Part shown: positions 45,515 through 56,842 of the stretch, piece after piece
How positions within the stretch are numbered: position 1 is the stretch's first letter
Layout: every line of letters starts with the position of its first letter
Notes under the pieces: model-generated
Told to the model about the DNA's origin: nothing
What the model saw: only the letters and a program-made list of their open reading frames with translations
The model's database searches: none
Translations under genes and position numbers: made by a program
From: Micrasema longulum
Taxonomy: Eukaryota; Arthropoda; Insecta; Trichoptera; Brachycentridae
Length of the DNA stretch: 64,000 bases
Direction: 5' to 3'
Assembly: GCA_022494885.1 (NCBI GenBank)
Contig: JAGVSM010002403.1
Location: 1 to 64,000 of the forward strand

Positions 45515-45572
45515 ATATTCGTGTGTACGTCTTGTGTGTACGTCTTCGTGTGTTCGTGTGTACGTCTTATGA
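45515..45572. repeat. Short minisatellite, GTGTGTACGTCT units
   Basis: Three copies of GTGTGTACGTCTT-like units with a partial unit between the second and third, in about 58 bases. Confidence 0.8.
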
Positions 45573-45574
45573 AA

Positions 45575-46305
45575 AATTGACCCAACTGCAAAAACTTTTT
45601 TTTAATTCATCGAAAAAAAATCTTACAGTATATAGCATAAAATCATTACATAAAACAGAATAACATTATAAGAAAAAAAAACCCCACGTAGGTGCGTGGG
45701 TATACTGATTTAATCAGCTTTACGTTATACAGCACGTACAATAAAATAAAAAATACTCAGTATAATCATGTAAATATAAAAAATAAACTTATTTTAGTGG
45801 AAATTTATCTGAACTGTTCATACTGTTACCTAGATTTAAGGGAAACGTGATCCAGGCATGGGTCTGTCAGTTGGACAATTGAAGACCATGTTTTAAAAAC
45901 CTCAAATGTCACAAAAAATAGTACGAACAGTTGAAATAAGAATGGCGGTTTTTTAAAAACTTATGCAGTAGTTAAACTCTTCATATTTTGATTTGAAAAA
46001 ATATTCAGTAAACACTGCTGAAAACTTAAACAAAAGAATATCCGAAACACCTTTAAACTGTGAAACAATGGAGCAATAGCGGCGCTACATTTGGTAGAAA
46101 TGCTACTTAAAGGCTATTTTTTGTTAGTTCACACAAATTGATGTGGATAATTGCTGTTTTCACAAAAACACCGTATTTTACATTAAATTTGAGATACCTC
46201 AGATTTTTTTGGAAACATTTGGAAAGAACGATTGTATGGACGTATAAACAGAGAATAATCCAATATCGTTTTGGAAAATTATGGACATTTGATGTTTTCA
46301 ATCGG
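45575..46305. other. No recognised feature
   Basis: A hairpin CCCACGTAGGTGCGTGGG lies at about 45684-45701; no other structure is seen. Confidence 0.4.
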
Positions 46306-46307
46306 TC

Positions 46308-46440
46308 GGCCTCGTGGTGTAATGGTCAGCGCGTTTGCTTATCATGCAAGAGGTCTCGAGTTCGATTCCCAACATAGTTGATATAAAATACGAGGTATAC
46401 AATTAATATAAGATAAATAAATCTTTACCATAAACATGAT
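46308..46440 (+). mobile_element. tRNA-derived SINE-2
   Basis: CTCGTGGTGTAATGGTCAG (A box), an anticodon-like arm TTGCTTATCATGCAA and GAGTTCGATTCCC (B box, 46358-46370) give a clear tRNA-like head. The 5' TCGGCCT and the bases after the T arm do not pair as an acceptor stem, and AT-rich body sequence follows, so it is a SINE and not a tRNA gene. A shortened copy lies at 19376. Confidence 0.65.
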
Positions 46441-46766
46441 ATTTAAATATTTATGTGCAATTGAGTTTTGTATTTGATTTCGTATGTACAAATGAATATA
46501 TAAACGAACAAATGAATTAAATATACATACATATATTTTATATAAGAAGCACGAGCTTTGTGGTTATTTGTTATGATAAAATTGCATTTTTTTAAATTAT
46601 AACTCCTGTCTAGTTTTAAAGATCGTATCCATCTCACTTCACACTTCTCGTCATTAAAAGAACAAGACAAAAACACTTGACTTTTTAGCTCCATAATATG
46701 TATCAATAATGTAATATTTAGTTATCACTGTAAAAATAAAAACGGATAGAATTCATTAGTTAAGTA

Positions 46767-46809
46767 TACCCTGACAAAGAAGCTTATGTAGCTTTGAAAC
46801 CGGCCGGTA
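46767..46809 (+). ncRNA. Hammerhead ribozyme-like motif, subfamily B
   Basis: Stem I UACC pairs with GGUA (46806-46809). Core CUGACAA has one change (G8 to A). An extra A follows, then stem II GAAGCU-UAUGU-AGCUUU (six pairs, one G-U), GAA, stem III ACCGGC (consensus ACCGGU) and cleavage base C at 46805. The downstream GTGGTTGAAAACAAAGTT is shared with the element at 17015-17298. Combined with that element it implies a complete ancestral ribozyme. Confidence 0.7.
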
Positions 46810-46810
46810 G

Positions 46811-47029
46811 AAAAAGTAAAAAATGAGTGGTTGAAAACAAAGTTATTTTATAAAAATAATATTGTTGATTTTTTCCTCCCCCTCTCTGAGAAACCCACGA
46901 TGTATCACGAAGTTGATTAAAATATATAAATCAGTATGAAAATGATTCGAGATCGATCCGCGAAAAAATGTTTGCGATAAGCTTCAAGTAGCATCGCCAT
47001 CGGTGAGATTCCGAAGGTCGTTTCGTCAC
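46811..47029. other. No recognised feature
   Basis: Transition from AT-rich sequence into the GC-rich segment that follows. Confidence 0.3.
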
Positions 47030-47340
47030 AATTGGAGTTAAGCGGAGCACGTAGTACCGGGTCTATCTTTACACCTGGCGCTGCCCGCGCGTGGGTGGGT
47101 GACTGCTCTTACTGCTATGTGTTGTTACTAAGACTCGTTACCCCTCGCCTCTACGCTCTCCCGCTGCCGCTGCTCGCTGTCCAAACCGCCGGACAACTGT
47201 CACGCCGCGCTGTCACGATCGCGGTAAACGGCGGATAAGTTCCCGCTAGACGGGCACTCGTTACCGTCCCACTACCCCCGGGAATGACACAAACGGAACT
47301 TTCGACACGTCGGCGTCGGTAGGTATATTCCTCCAGATTC
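47030..47340. promoter_or_regulatory. GC-rich island, possible promoter or 5' exon
   Basis: This is the strongest GC-rich, CG-containing segment in the window (e.g. GCTGCCCGCGCGTGGGTGGG at about 47081, CTCCCGCTGCCGCTGCTCGC at about 47157). An open plus-strand frame of 68 codons spans 47032-47238, starting MELSGARSTGSIF and ending at a TAA followed by GTTCCC. It resembles no known family, shares no repeat with the window and has no TIRs. A host first exon or enhancer is possible; no TATA box or initiator stands out. Confidence 0.3.
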
Positions 47341-47719
47341 GCTGGATGCGAAGGTGTAACGTGACGTTATGCATGGCTTTACTTGGTGAACTAGGGCATG
47401 GACGAATTTCAGCTTTAAGTTAAGCGTGATTCTTTTGTATTTATATCCTGAGGCAACGATATGCGTCGATTCTAAAGTCAGATACAAAGTATATGAATTG
47501 TGCAGTATTTACATTAACTTCACTTTCAAAATGTTTTTTTGTTGAGATTATCTATTGCAGTAGTGCTATTCAATATTAAGCATAAAATTTCAAATCCGTG
47601 AGGCAGTATTTTATGCTAATACCTGAAGAAAACTGAAGCGCGATCTCACAACTACAAATTAATTCATTGAACAAACATTGTACGATGGAACCTCTTTTTA
47701 TTTTTTTTATTTCACTTTA
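47341..47719. other. No recognised feature
   Basis: Declining GC then AT-rich. Confidence 0.3.
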
Positions 47720-48440
47720 AACCTTCGAGTACAAATAATAAGTAATTTGGCGAACTTGTTGCTAAAGCGATTTCTTCCAGCCAACCAAAAAACAGACAGG
47801 TCAAAAGTAAAGTTGGTCAAAAATTTGTACAAAAAATACGAAAATATTTATATTTAAAAAAACCTAATTAATTAAAAATAACAGCTGTCTTTTGATTGGG
47901 AGATAAGGCTTGCACATATTAACTTTTAAAAAGTACATTATGTTATACATATAAAAGGATGAGGAATGTGGAATCGGATCATGGGTATGGAAGGAGATGA
48001 AAAGAGAAACCAAGGAGAGAAAAGGGATAAAAATATGTATTTTTAAAAAAAACTTTAAAATACAGAGAGTTCGGGATTCTGGGGATATAAAGTAAAATTT
48101 CGGGCGTTTATTGAAAGGAGCTAGAGAAGATGCATGTTTTATATGAAAAAGTAGCTCATTTCAAAGTCTAGCAGCTTTAACGGAAAAGAAATAGCTGAAA
48201 AATGATGTGCTATGTCGAGGAATGGAAAGTGTTCTCTCCTGAGAAGATCGAAACGAAAGACCATGATCAGAAAGGTAAATGGAATCCTCAGCAAGAGATT
48301 TTAGAGCGCATGGGTTGTGAAGAATATTATAAAGAAGCGAGAGCGATTGAAAGTGTATGCCCTGATAAAAACGAAGGCACTAGAGTTCGGAGCGAAAGGG
48401 TCATACATGGTCATACTTTTTGAGGTTGAAAATAAAGCGG
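47720..48440 (-). mobile_element. CR1/Jockey-type LINE subfamily b, RT C-terminus and 3' UTR
   Basis: The minus strand from about 48420 reads, with breaks, IHFQSLSLLYNILHNPCALK, LSDHGLSFRSSQERTLSIPR, HSTSFFSYFFSVKAARL, a stop where W is expected, NELLFHIKHASSLAPF and NKRPKFYF. This is the C-terminal domain of a CR1/Jockey-type reverse transcriptase. The 3' UTR follows to 47720, with the landmark GGCGAACTTGTTGCTAAAGC at 47749. The subfamily differs from 14650-15110, and the UTR is shared with 53870-54215. Confidence 0.82.
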
Positions 48441-48545
48441 ATGATTTTATACGGGGGACATTAAATCACACATTGTATGCTAAGTAAAAGGAATGAAATG
48501 TCTGTAAAGAAAGGAATGTCTGTACTGAATAATATAACTAAAAAA

Positions 48546-48862
48546 CGTGTATGGTAAACCAGGGTGACAGGTCACGTCCGAAACCACGGTCATCGGTATG
48601 AGCAAGATGACATCGGCATGTTAAAAGTGATAATTTAGAAGAGACAAATTGAAAAACAAAACATTAAAAAAACCAAATGGTTGCTGACTTCTGCAGAGTG
48701 CAGAGCTAGCTACCTCCTCCGCACTACTGTTTTACCCCTTGCAGAAGTAAGCAATAATTTGGTTTATTAAAAAAATCGTTTTGAAACAATATTCCAATAT
48801 GTCACCTTGCTCATTCCGATAATCGTTGTTTCAGATACGACAGTGTTTACGATACACGCTGT
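48546..48862. mobile_element. MITE family M2, complete copy
   Basis: CGTGTATGGTAAACCAGGGT and CATCGGTATGAGCAAGATG on the left pair with CTTGCTCATTCCGATAATCG and GTTTACGATACACGCTG on the right. The internal inverted pair CCAAATGGTTGCTGACTTC and GCAGAAGTAAGCAATAATTT is kept. Confidence 0.8.
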
Positions 48863-49469
48863 GTTACTACTATGCATTATTAAATTGATGTTTGTTTTTT
48901 TTTAATGCACCGTGTTATTTCGGAACAATAAAAAAAAAACGTGAAAAATCAGGTTTTCATGTACTTGATTTGCAACAAGTTTTTTTTTTAAACTTATTTA
49001 TTAAAAAGAAAACAACGACCATACAACAATATTCACAAACAGACCAAATTATAGGCCAATTATAAATTTCTATATATAACTAAATACAATGCCAAAAAAT
49101 ACGAAAAAAAAGCGCACCCGTAAAAAGCGTATTACTCCGCTCGTAAAAAAATAATATTACAATAATAGTGAAATAGAACATAATATGAAAAGAAAAAGTT
49201 TTTTGTTTACTCGGTTTTAAAAAACCTTTTCGCCAGCGGATCCATACGGAGTAAACCCAGATCAGTATTTCCCCCTTTCTTATTTCAAACAAGAGAAAAT
49301 AATTATAAAATCAAAGTATACAAAAAAATAAAATATGTATAAATAATAATTAAATAGGTACAGTTTGATTAAATTACTATAATTCTTCTTTGCAATTTAG
49401 GACCTAGCATTTTCTTCGTAGTTGTTTAGGGTGAAGAAATATAAAGATTTCAGAAAAAAAAATGTTTTG
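48863..49469. other. No recognised feature
   Basis: AT-rich; a 70-codon minus-strand frame at 49080-49292 has no family features. Confidence 0.35.
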
Positions 49470-49912
49470 ATAATTTAGGATTTAGAATTAACAACATGTT
49501 GCAGCCGAGTTGTACGTTGAGGGATACGAATTTTTATTTTCTCAGGCAGATGTGGGCAATCTAAATTGTTATTGACTATTTTGTAAAGGAAGACGGTATC
49601 AGTGATGGTACTTATAGATTGCAAGGCATCGATTTTGATATGTACTGCAGCTTCTTCATAGTTATTAAAATGTATATTTTTTCGATAGTTTATGTGCTTC
49701 AATTTTTTTATTGAATTCCTTCCAACTCTTAAAATATATTTGGAATATTGATAAGACCAGACTGACGAGCAATATTTAAGGATGCGCGTACATATGCAAA
49801 ATATAATGTTTTCAATGGCTGTCGATTGTTAAAAGGCTTACATACTCTTATTATAAAGCCCAGTATTTTGTAAGCATCGCTTACTGTCTTCTCTATAATA
49901 TATATTTTTCAT
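49470..49912 (-). pseudogene. Jockey-type reverse transcriptase, C-terminal remnant
   Basis: Minus strand from about 49905: EKTVSDAYKILGFIIRVCKP, FNNRQPLKTLYFAYVRASLN, a stop, then from about 49702 HINYRKNIHFNNYEEAAV, STITDTVFLYKIVNNNLDCP and IRIPQRTTRLQHVVNSKS. This is the thumb-side and C-terminal region of Jockey-clade non-LTR elements (LKxLYFAYVRSxLEYA; DxxFLYKIxNNxIDCPxL; xVPxRxxR). The YADD catalytic region is absent and frames are broken. It is a separate lineage from the CR1-type tails above. Confidence 0.8.
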
Positions 49913-49914
49913 AT

Positions 49915-50825
49915 GCAATGTTATCTAAATATACACGAAGGTCAGGAATACAGTCTAGTTCGGTAATTTTGCATTAATTTATAAGATAAAGGGATGGTTA
50001 ATCATGCCACGATCTTATTGCGCGGTCTGGATCTGAAATTGGTATACTTAAAACAAAAATTTGAATGATTCATAATGTTTATGTTTTGTCTTTAAATCCT
50101 GTCTTGTTTGGCAAGAAATTAGCCTAATTTTCTTTTTTTAAGTTTACGCGACTTTTCAGTATGGTATTTAATCGATCCAGGATTGTAATTGTCACCTCTT
50201 GCCAGCAAACTGACCATTTGATTTAACGAAGCGTATGGAATCGGCTAATTACGGAACAACCAACGCCTTAATGACGTTTCACATATTATTCTGGAGGAGC
50301 TTTTGCCAAACTCGACGTACCCACAATTCTCGGAAACCGGCGTAAACATTGAGTAATGTGTGTCTAAATGTGCTCCGCCATGATGCAATACTTGGGGCGC
50401 CGAATCCACAATACGCCTGTTGTTGCTCCAACTCTGGTACGGGTATACGTAATCGGCTGAGACACTTATTCCTAAATTAGTGTGCCAGGGATTCCACCAT
50501 AGGCCAATTCATGCTTACCGATGCGATACAAGGCCGCGGGAGATCAATACATAAGACAAATATTCAAAGAGATCGACTTTCAGAGGGAGTTTTGTGAATT
50601 GTAAAATAAATAATGACCATCACCATGTCCCCAAGACGCTCTGTTTAGGGTGTTACGTTCTTCCTTGAAGCTTAATCCAACATCTCCAAGTTACAACCTC
50701 TGGCGTTGGTTGATGTTCGATACTACGACCAGGCACTGAAGAACCAATGTTGATGAAACGGGCAAGACAATTAATCTCATCAAGATATATTCTAAATATT
50801 TAGTGCAGTTACATTTTCTGCTAGA
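49915..50825. other. No recognised feature; balanced-composition block
   Basis: 50140-50560 is less AT-rich than its surroundings (e.g. CTTGGGGCGCCGAATCC at about 50392) and looks like degraded coding DNA, but stops occur in all frames and I recognise no domain. Confidence 0.35.
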
Positions 50826-50827
50826 GC

Positions 50828-50945
50828 CAATACTGATCATCGTAGTTTCGGAGAGACAGGGTTTAAAGAACACATAATGTTGATTTACGTCTTGCAAACA
50901 TAATAAAATGTGTTATTTTTACGATACACGTTATTACAATATTAA
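50828..50945 (-). repeat. MITE M2 end fragment
   Basis: CTGATCATCGTAGTTTCGGA and GACAGGGTTTAAAGAACAC match one end of M2, as at 57625; TTTACGATACACGTTATTAC at about 50918 matches the outermost end of 48546-48862. Confidence 0.6.
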
Positions 50946-50949
50946 TACA

Positions 50950-51920
50950 TTATAAAAAGAAGAGAAATTATTAATCATATTTTGTCCCGAAAAACCTATA
51001 AAATAATAGTTTGTCATCGGGTGCTCAGGCATTAGTTTTAATAAAGAATCAAATGAAAGAGTACAAACTTATGTCTGTACTCTTTCATATATACACATCA
51101 TAATATGTACACATATAAAATAATTAACAAAGATTATTTTGTTTTTGATGCTTTGAAAAATAAAACATATCATTAAGATAAAAAAGAAAAAACTTAACTA
51201 AACGAGATAAAATGGTTTGAAATATTTTTTTTAAAGTAGGAAAATAGAGAAAAACAATACAATTAAAATTAAAGAATAGCCATTTACTTGAATAAAGTTT
51301 AAACATAAGAAAAAAATATCTACATGCATAAATAGTGGGTGCTCATAAATGTAATCAAAACAAGATAAAAAATAAAACAAAGTGAATCGAAAATTTCGAT
51401 TCATATCCACAGAAAAAATAAAAATAATCAAAATGGGAGGAAATATTGAAATTGAGGTCTAAAATATGTAAATACAATAAAATAAAATAAGATAATAAAC
51501 ATATTGCATTTAAAAAGGCTGAATGGCAGTCTGATCTACCGGCATACGTTATTATGAACTTAGTGACAAGACTATAAATACGAAATATTATAAAATAAAT
51601 AACTTGATTCTGGTTATTTATTTATGTATCACTCTGTTCTGTTTTATAAAGGGTAAGCTAAACATGAACTCAATTTTAAGCATACTCATAGCACTATTTT
51701 AACGAATTTTTTTTAGACTTAAGTTTTTTGATTCCTTAAATCGTATTAAGAAAATAAATATTTTTTAGATTTTTTTTTTTTAATGTATAAGAAACAGCGA
51801 CAAACGTAAAAATGATGTGTGTTTGTATTAATATTTAATGTAGATGTTTCTTGATAAAACTCCATAGTAAACGATTTTGATATAAATATCAATAAAATTT
51901 TAGTTTATTTTTTTGTTATT
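50950..51920. other. No recognised feature
   Basis: AT-rich; GAGTACAAACTTATGTCTGTACTC at about 51059 is a small hairpin region. Confidence 0.4.
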
Positions 51921-51921
51921 G

Positions 51922-51967
51922 ATTTAGCTCTTTCGCCTAAGTTGGCATCTTCAAGACTGGTGCGCTC
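51922..51967 (-). ncRNA. Hammerhead-like motif, subfamily C, stem I lost
   Basis: Minus strand: CCAGU, core CUUGAAGA, extra U, stem II GCC-AACUUA-GGC, GAA, AGAGCU, then AAAUC. The 5' half of stem I and the core insertion equal those at 15963-16004, but the 3' strand of stem I (ACUGG) is gone, so it cannot fold completely. Confidence 0.5.
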
Positions 51968-51969
51968 GT

Positions 51970-52375
51970 TGGTCAATAAACAATAAAATAAAAGTAAACA
52001 AAAAAAATATTATTTAAAATTACATAAATATATTTTTTTTATTAAATAATATAAACAAGGAAATAAAATATTTTAGCGATAAAAACCAAAAAATATATTT
52101 TTTTACAAAAATAATTCAAACAAGAATACCTTTAAGACTTTTCATGGTGTATTCAGGTAAGACGCTTTCGTGAAATAATTGTAAAACTCGTCGCGAAAGC
52201 ACTTGCAGATAATTTGGCGACGAGTTGGTGCTATTGAAGCGGAAAGGCGAATGCAAATTGGCGACATAACGTCACACTTGGCGAGTGATGCCTTCATGCA
52301 CTTCGGATGCGCGCGGTGACGTCACCGCACCGCTTACTTATGCAACTGCAATCTGGAGAGATCGGGAATGCAGAC
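51970..52375. other. No recognised feature
   Basis: 52180-52370 is GC-richer (GGATGCGCGCGGTGACGTCA at about 52305 holds a CRE-like TGACGTCA) without a frame or repeat match. Confidence 0.35.
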
Positions 52376-52379
52376 ATAC

Positions 52380-52620
52380 AGTAGAGGGTCGTCAGAAGGT
52401 TTAGTTGAAGAATCTCACCTACACCAATAAAGGTTACGGCTTTTTTACTACACAAAATTCAGCAAACAAGATAGAAGAATAAAGGAGGTAAAATGTTTTA
52501 ACAAAGGCAAAACGGTATACGTTGCAATTCGGGTAAAGCAATTACTGAAACTAGCCAACAACTAATCATCATAAGCCCAATAAACATTTTAAAATCCATA
52601 TTTATCCGTCTCTGTTGAGA
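52380..52620 (-). repeat. Family P copy, strongly diverged
   Basis: In reverse order CAATAAAGGTTACGGCTTTT, AAGATAGAAGAAT, GGGTAAAGCAATTACTGAAA, GCCAACAACTAATCATCATA and ATTTATCCGTCTCTGTTGAG parallel the family (CAATAAAGGTTTCAGCTC ... CTATCCCTGTTGTTA). An old copy. Confidence 0.5.
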
Positions 52621-52715
52621 TTACTTACTACAGTTAATTCACAGCGCCCTTGATATGATTTTCATAAATTATCCATAATAATGTACTATAATGGAAAAAA
52701 AAAATATTACCAGAA

Positions 52716-52890
52716 TAAGGAAGTTTAGTGATACGGGAAATTCGATATAAAAAATGTTTTCTTGACTTACCAATCAGCAGAACTCACCGAAGATAACTCG
52801 TGACGTCACGAGCGGAGTAATTTCAAATCACAAAACTTTAAAAAATCATAGCGCTGATACGAGACGTTCGAATCGTAACTTAATAACTTT
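52716..52890 (+). mobile_element. MITE M1, deleted copy
   Basis: GAAGTTTAGTGATACGGGAA, ATATAAAAAATGTTTTCTTG, then TACCAATCAGCAGAACTCAC, GTGACGTCACGAGCGGAGTA and AATCATAGCGCTGATACGAG. The middle third of the element is missing; the TGACGTCA (52801-52808) is intact. Confidence 0.75.
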
Positions 52891-52894
52891 GAAG

Positions 52895-53865
52895 CTGATT
52901 TATTAAAAAATGTTATTTTCTCTCTATAAATATATTCAAAAAAATTGTGGCAAATATTAACAGTTTCGAAGTAAAATTCAATTTTAAATAACTACACAAT
53001 ATTTGGGATAAATAATTTAAACAGGATTTGTGGTTTTGGAAGTGATAGATATTTACTTCTGAAAGATCATTTTCAAACTGTGGCGAAAACGTAATAATTT
53101 TATACACACCCTCACACGTTGCATCTTCAGAATACCCATTTTATTTAACTTTATATTAAAAATAATTTCTCACGATCTTTTTTGTTTTATCACAGCACAG
53201 GAAATTGACATTTCTAGATAATCAAATCATTCATTCAAAATTACATTTTTTTTCATAATCATTAACTTATTAAGGCTTTTAAGGCTCTGCTTGCGTTAAT
53301 CCATAATAATTAACAATAAAAATACATAGTGAAATAAATTAAATTATAAGATATTATTGATTATTATTATATTATTATTAACATATACCAAAAGAGACCG
53401 ATCGGGTTATTTTTAATTGTCGTTTTTACGATGATTATATTGCAAACGGTTTCTCGTCGACGCTACATAACGAGGTATATGTAGAATGAATAATTCTAGT
53501 ATTGTCACACTCCTTGTCAAACCAGACACTTGGCTGAATATCCACTCATCATCTCAGGCGTGAAATTGCTGCGAACATTGGGATATATAAAATCATTTAA
53601 AATTCACCACCCACAAAGCTATGTCAAACTCTATGTTTGACGAAGCAATATACATATTTGGCGAACTAACAACAAAATAAATTAACTGAACTTTCAATAA
53701 TTATTATTTAAAAAACCTTTCACGAACGTTCAGCGGTTCGTCTTTATCGGAAAATGTTGCGACAACAATAAACAAGTTATTTAAAATCTATTCTAATAAA
53801 CCACCTTCCAGAAACGCCTTAAACATTACTATATTTCATTAGAATCCTGATCTTCATGAATTTAT
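52895..53865. other. No recognised feature
   Basis: AT-rich. Confidence 0.4.
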
Positions 53866-53869
53866 TTTT

Positions 53870-54215
53870 TAATGTACATTTTATTCCTTTTCTTTTCCTC
53901 TTTCTCTCTCCTCCCAAATGAGCATCTGATTCCACATTCCTCATCCTTTAATAAGTGAAACATAATGTTCAATTATTTAAATTAATGTGTGCAAGACATA
54001 TCTCCCCATTTAAAATAGCAGTTATTTTTAATTTATTATATATATATCAAAAAATACATACATTTTGCATATATGTATCTTTTGATATATATTTTCGTTT
54101 TTTAGTAAAAAAATTTAGCTAACTATTCATTTGACCAGTCCGTTTTTTGGTTGGTTGGAAGATATTGCTTTTAGCAATAAGTCCGCCAAAGTGCTTATTA
54201 TTTGTACTTGAAGAT
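53870..54215 (+). repeat. CR1-type LINE subfamily b, 3' UTR
   Basis: The complement of 47720-48000: CCACATTCCTCATCCTTT, GTGTGCAAGACATATCTCCC, TTGGTTGGTTGGAAGATATT and GCAATAAGTCCGCCAAAG, ending near AATTATTTGTACTTGAAG. No RT sequence is left. Confidence 0.7.
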
Positions 54216-54398
54216 TTAAAAAAAAGTTGGCATTATGGACATATTTTAAGTCAATTTCCTTTCAGCTTTCATTTTTCATTATGCTTTTCCTAGTTAAAGC
54301 GAGAAATATTAAATAAAGTAAAATGCAATGAGTGAGGATTTTACGATAAACAATAATGAGACTGTTCGCCTCAGGACCATTTGCAGTAAATAGTCGTA

Positions 54399-54562
54399 GG
54401 GCCTTACTTATAGCTCTGGTATAAAGTTACGCCTAGGCACAGTGGTAGAGTAAGAATGTAAATACCATCGTCATTCTACTACTATAATAAGAATGGTGTT
54501 CCCATCCGTATTTTACCACTATGCCTTGGCGTAACTTTATACCAAGTTTATGAGTAAGACCC
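54399..54562. mobile_element. MITE M4, complete palindromic copy
   Basis: Inverted arms of about 60 bp: GGGCCTTACTTATAGCTCTG, GTATAAAGTTACGCCTAGGC and CAGTGGTAGAGTA on the left, their complements (TATGCCTTGGCGTAACTTTA, TATGAGTAAGACCC) on the right. A shorter copy lies at 56843-56957. Confidence 0.8.
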
Positions 54563-54564
54563 AT

Positions 54565-56180
54565 TCAGTTTTCAATAGTTTTAAGTTGAAGAACAGGGAA
54601 ATATCACATACTGCGAATACTGATCAAAAATATTTGAAATGGATTTAGAAAAAAATAATTGTACTTCTTAAATCGAAATGGATGTTGTGGAGAAATGTTA
54701 TCATGCATAACTTTAAAAAATAAATTATTAAAAAATATGTCCCTACAAAAACGCGACATGTTTGGACTTAATAGTTGTGACGTCAAGGCTCGCGACGATG
54801 TTCTATTTAAATTTAAACGGTCACAAAGTTCAAAATTTACACAAATCGTGACGTACTAGGGGCGTGGCTAATGCTATGGACCGTTTTCCCGGGAATTCAA
54901 AATTATAAATTAAAAAATATTTTTTAACTCTAATTTTAATAAGGTAGTAAAAATATTTTTTTACTCGACAGTATTTCAAAGGCCCTTATTAATTTAAAAT
55001 TGAAATAAAAAAAACGTGATATTTCCCTATTGTTGCGTTTACGTCGAAATTTACAAAATAAGTTGAATAAAAAACAACCCATTTTGCCAAAACGTAACAA
55101 TCATTTAAGCTTAGACTATTTGTGATCCAACTGGCCTTTAAACTGATAAAATTAAAGCGCGGTTGGGTAAACTAAGAAATATTAGATCCGATTTAACAAA
55201 AATCAACACGCCAAAGAAATGTATGGTAATTTGGTCTCTATATTTAGTTTTGTATTGTTTTTCTCCTACATAAGTGTGTTTATTCCTAAATACGATCAAT
55301 CAACTGTTCGTCCTTTAATTAAGCAGTGCATTGTGATTGTACAATACAAGATTAATGATAGTTAGAAGGCAAGAAGAGCTTGCCAAGAGGAAATCATAGC
55401 AGCCGATTAACCAATGACAGGATGTCATGTGAAACGTGAAATGTGGATGTGCTGTAGGTATATCTGTCTATGTACGGTAGACGGGTGATGGGTGAATCTT
55501 CGGGTACGTTATGACCAGTCCGATTCTTGTGAAACAACTTTAAAATAAGTTAAGCTAGGTTTAATATAAAATAAATGGGACAGTATTGTCTTGTCCCATC
55601 TCCGCGAAGAGCCTTGACTGAGCAGGACAGGACCTGGGGGACAATACAAAATTAGGCCGAAGTTCATACGTAAGCGCTGCGAAAATAATTATGCGAAGAC
55701 GTGCAGTTCCGAGCGAGTTTGCGAAAAATATTGTTTCTTTAATACTAAGATATATTGAAATTGTGAAAGGGCGAATAAAATAAAAAAAACATGTGTTTTT
55801 CTGCCACCATTTCTGGCAAAAAAAATGCGCGTGAGCGAGAGGCACCCACCGAGCAAATCGCTATTATTCTACGATCGTGTCCTCGCGTGTTCACACGAAG
55901 ACAATGCAGACGCGCGCGGCGATGGGGATAGTCATTGTCCTGCGGAGATAGACTGCCTGTCTTTCTCTGGGACAATGTCTCGAAACAATGTCATGTCCTA
56001 CGAATTCCTGTTCACATGTGGACAATAGGTCGGATCCTGGGACTCACCAATATTGTATTTTCCTCTAACAACATTTAAGTAAATTTATTGCATTTATTTA
56101 TTCATCAAAAGATACATGTTACAAAAAAATAATAACTTAGATTTCACAATATGTTTCTTTTTTGGGTGATACCGTGTGTG
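54565..56180. other. No recognised feature; GC-richer patch
   Basis: AT-rich to 55380. 55590-56040 is GC-richer with several GGGACAAT/ATTGTCCC words on both strands (about 55579, 55638, 55935, 55970) and short frames on both strands, none recognisable. The spaced repeats hint at an unclassified element. Confidence 0.35.
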
Positions 56181-56184
56181 TTGG

Positions 56185-56235
56185 ATTTGTTCCGACGTTT
56201 CGGCTACCATTGCGGGAGCCATCTTTAGGGTAAAT
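56185..56235 (-). ncRNA. Hammerhead-like motif, subfamily D (GAAACGUC type)
   Basis: Minus strand: ACC, core CUAAAGA (G5 to A), extra U, stem II GGCU around an 11-base loop with AGCC, then GAAACGUC and GGAAC. Stem III is the palindromic ACGU and the cleavage triplet GUC. Stem I keeps only two or three pairs. GATGGC ... GCCGAAACGTC motifs of this sort are common around Penelope-like hammerheads in animals. Probably inactive. Confidence 0.55.
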
Positions 56236-56261
56236 TGAGTGATTTCACATTTACATTTCAA

Positions 56262-56310
56262 TCCTGGACAGGAGTTTTCGACTCGATAGCAACTCTCAGG
56301 TAAAAATCCT
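56262..56310 (+). repeat. SINE-5 leader fragment
   Basis: AATCCTGGACAGGAGTTTTC, GACTCGATAGCAACTCTCAG and GTAAAAAT match the 5' leader of SINE-5 (complement of about 20300-20350). Confidence 0.6.
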
Positions 56311-56354
56311 TAAAATGGAAATTGAGTGTAGAAAAGCTCGCCTCATATATTATA

Positions 56355-56725
56355 ACAACAAATTACAACAGGGATAAAAAACACCTTAAAAGGGAATATG
56401 GAAGTCTAGGCATTTACAGGGCTTATGACCTGTCATTGGCTGGTTTAAGTGGCCACTTTACACACTGTGTAACATTCACCATTCTGCCAATGTTTGAACA
56501 TCCATATTTCTTCAATTCTTCCATTTGTTGATTTTAGTGAAATTAAAGAGCTGAAACATTTATTGTTGTGAAGAGATTATCTGACTGAACTATTTCACAT
56601 ACTAGGCAACGCCTGAAAACAATTTTCCAATTTTTAAACTTCTTCTTGGACCAGTTAGTTTTATTACAATATTTGAGTTTGTCCAAATGTTTGGACAAAC
56701 TCAAATATTATATTATAACAACGAT
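56355..56725 (+). mobile_element. Family P, longest single copy
   Basis: ACAAATTACAACAGGGATAA, GTCTAGGCATTTACAGGGC, TGGCTGGTTTAAGTGGCCAC, TACTAGGCAACGCCTGAAAA and GACCAGTTAGTTTTATTAC in order, ending in a 40-bp palindrome (ATTTGAGTTTGTCCAAATG and complement, 56681-56722). A plus-strand frame of about 69 codons at 56322-56531 contains SLGIYRAYDLSLAGLSGHFT and ends FFNSSIC, identical in its ending to the frame at 27457. Whether this is coding or simple repeat identity is undecided. Confidence 0.8.
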
Positions 56726-56842
56726 CAAAGGTAGCGCTACAAACATCCAACATATGTCAGTTATGTTTTTAAGCTCTCCTACAAATTATGCTTTTAGATC
56801 TATGACGTTATTTTATCAGATGTGTGATATGTCAAACGCATT

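Noticed and set aside
46308..46380. tRNA gene candidate
   Set aside because: A and B boxes and an anticodon-like arm are present, but the acceptor stem does not pair and a second, shortened copy exists; treated as a SINE head.
50140..50560. Degraded gene or retroelement gag
   Set aside because: Composition suggests former coding DNA, but stops occur in every frame and no motif could be named.
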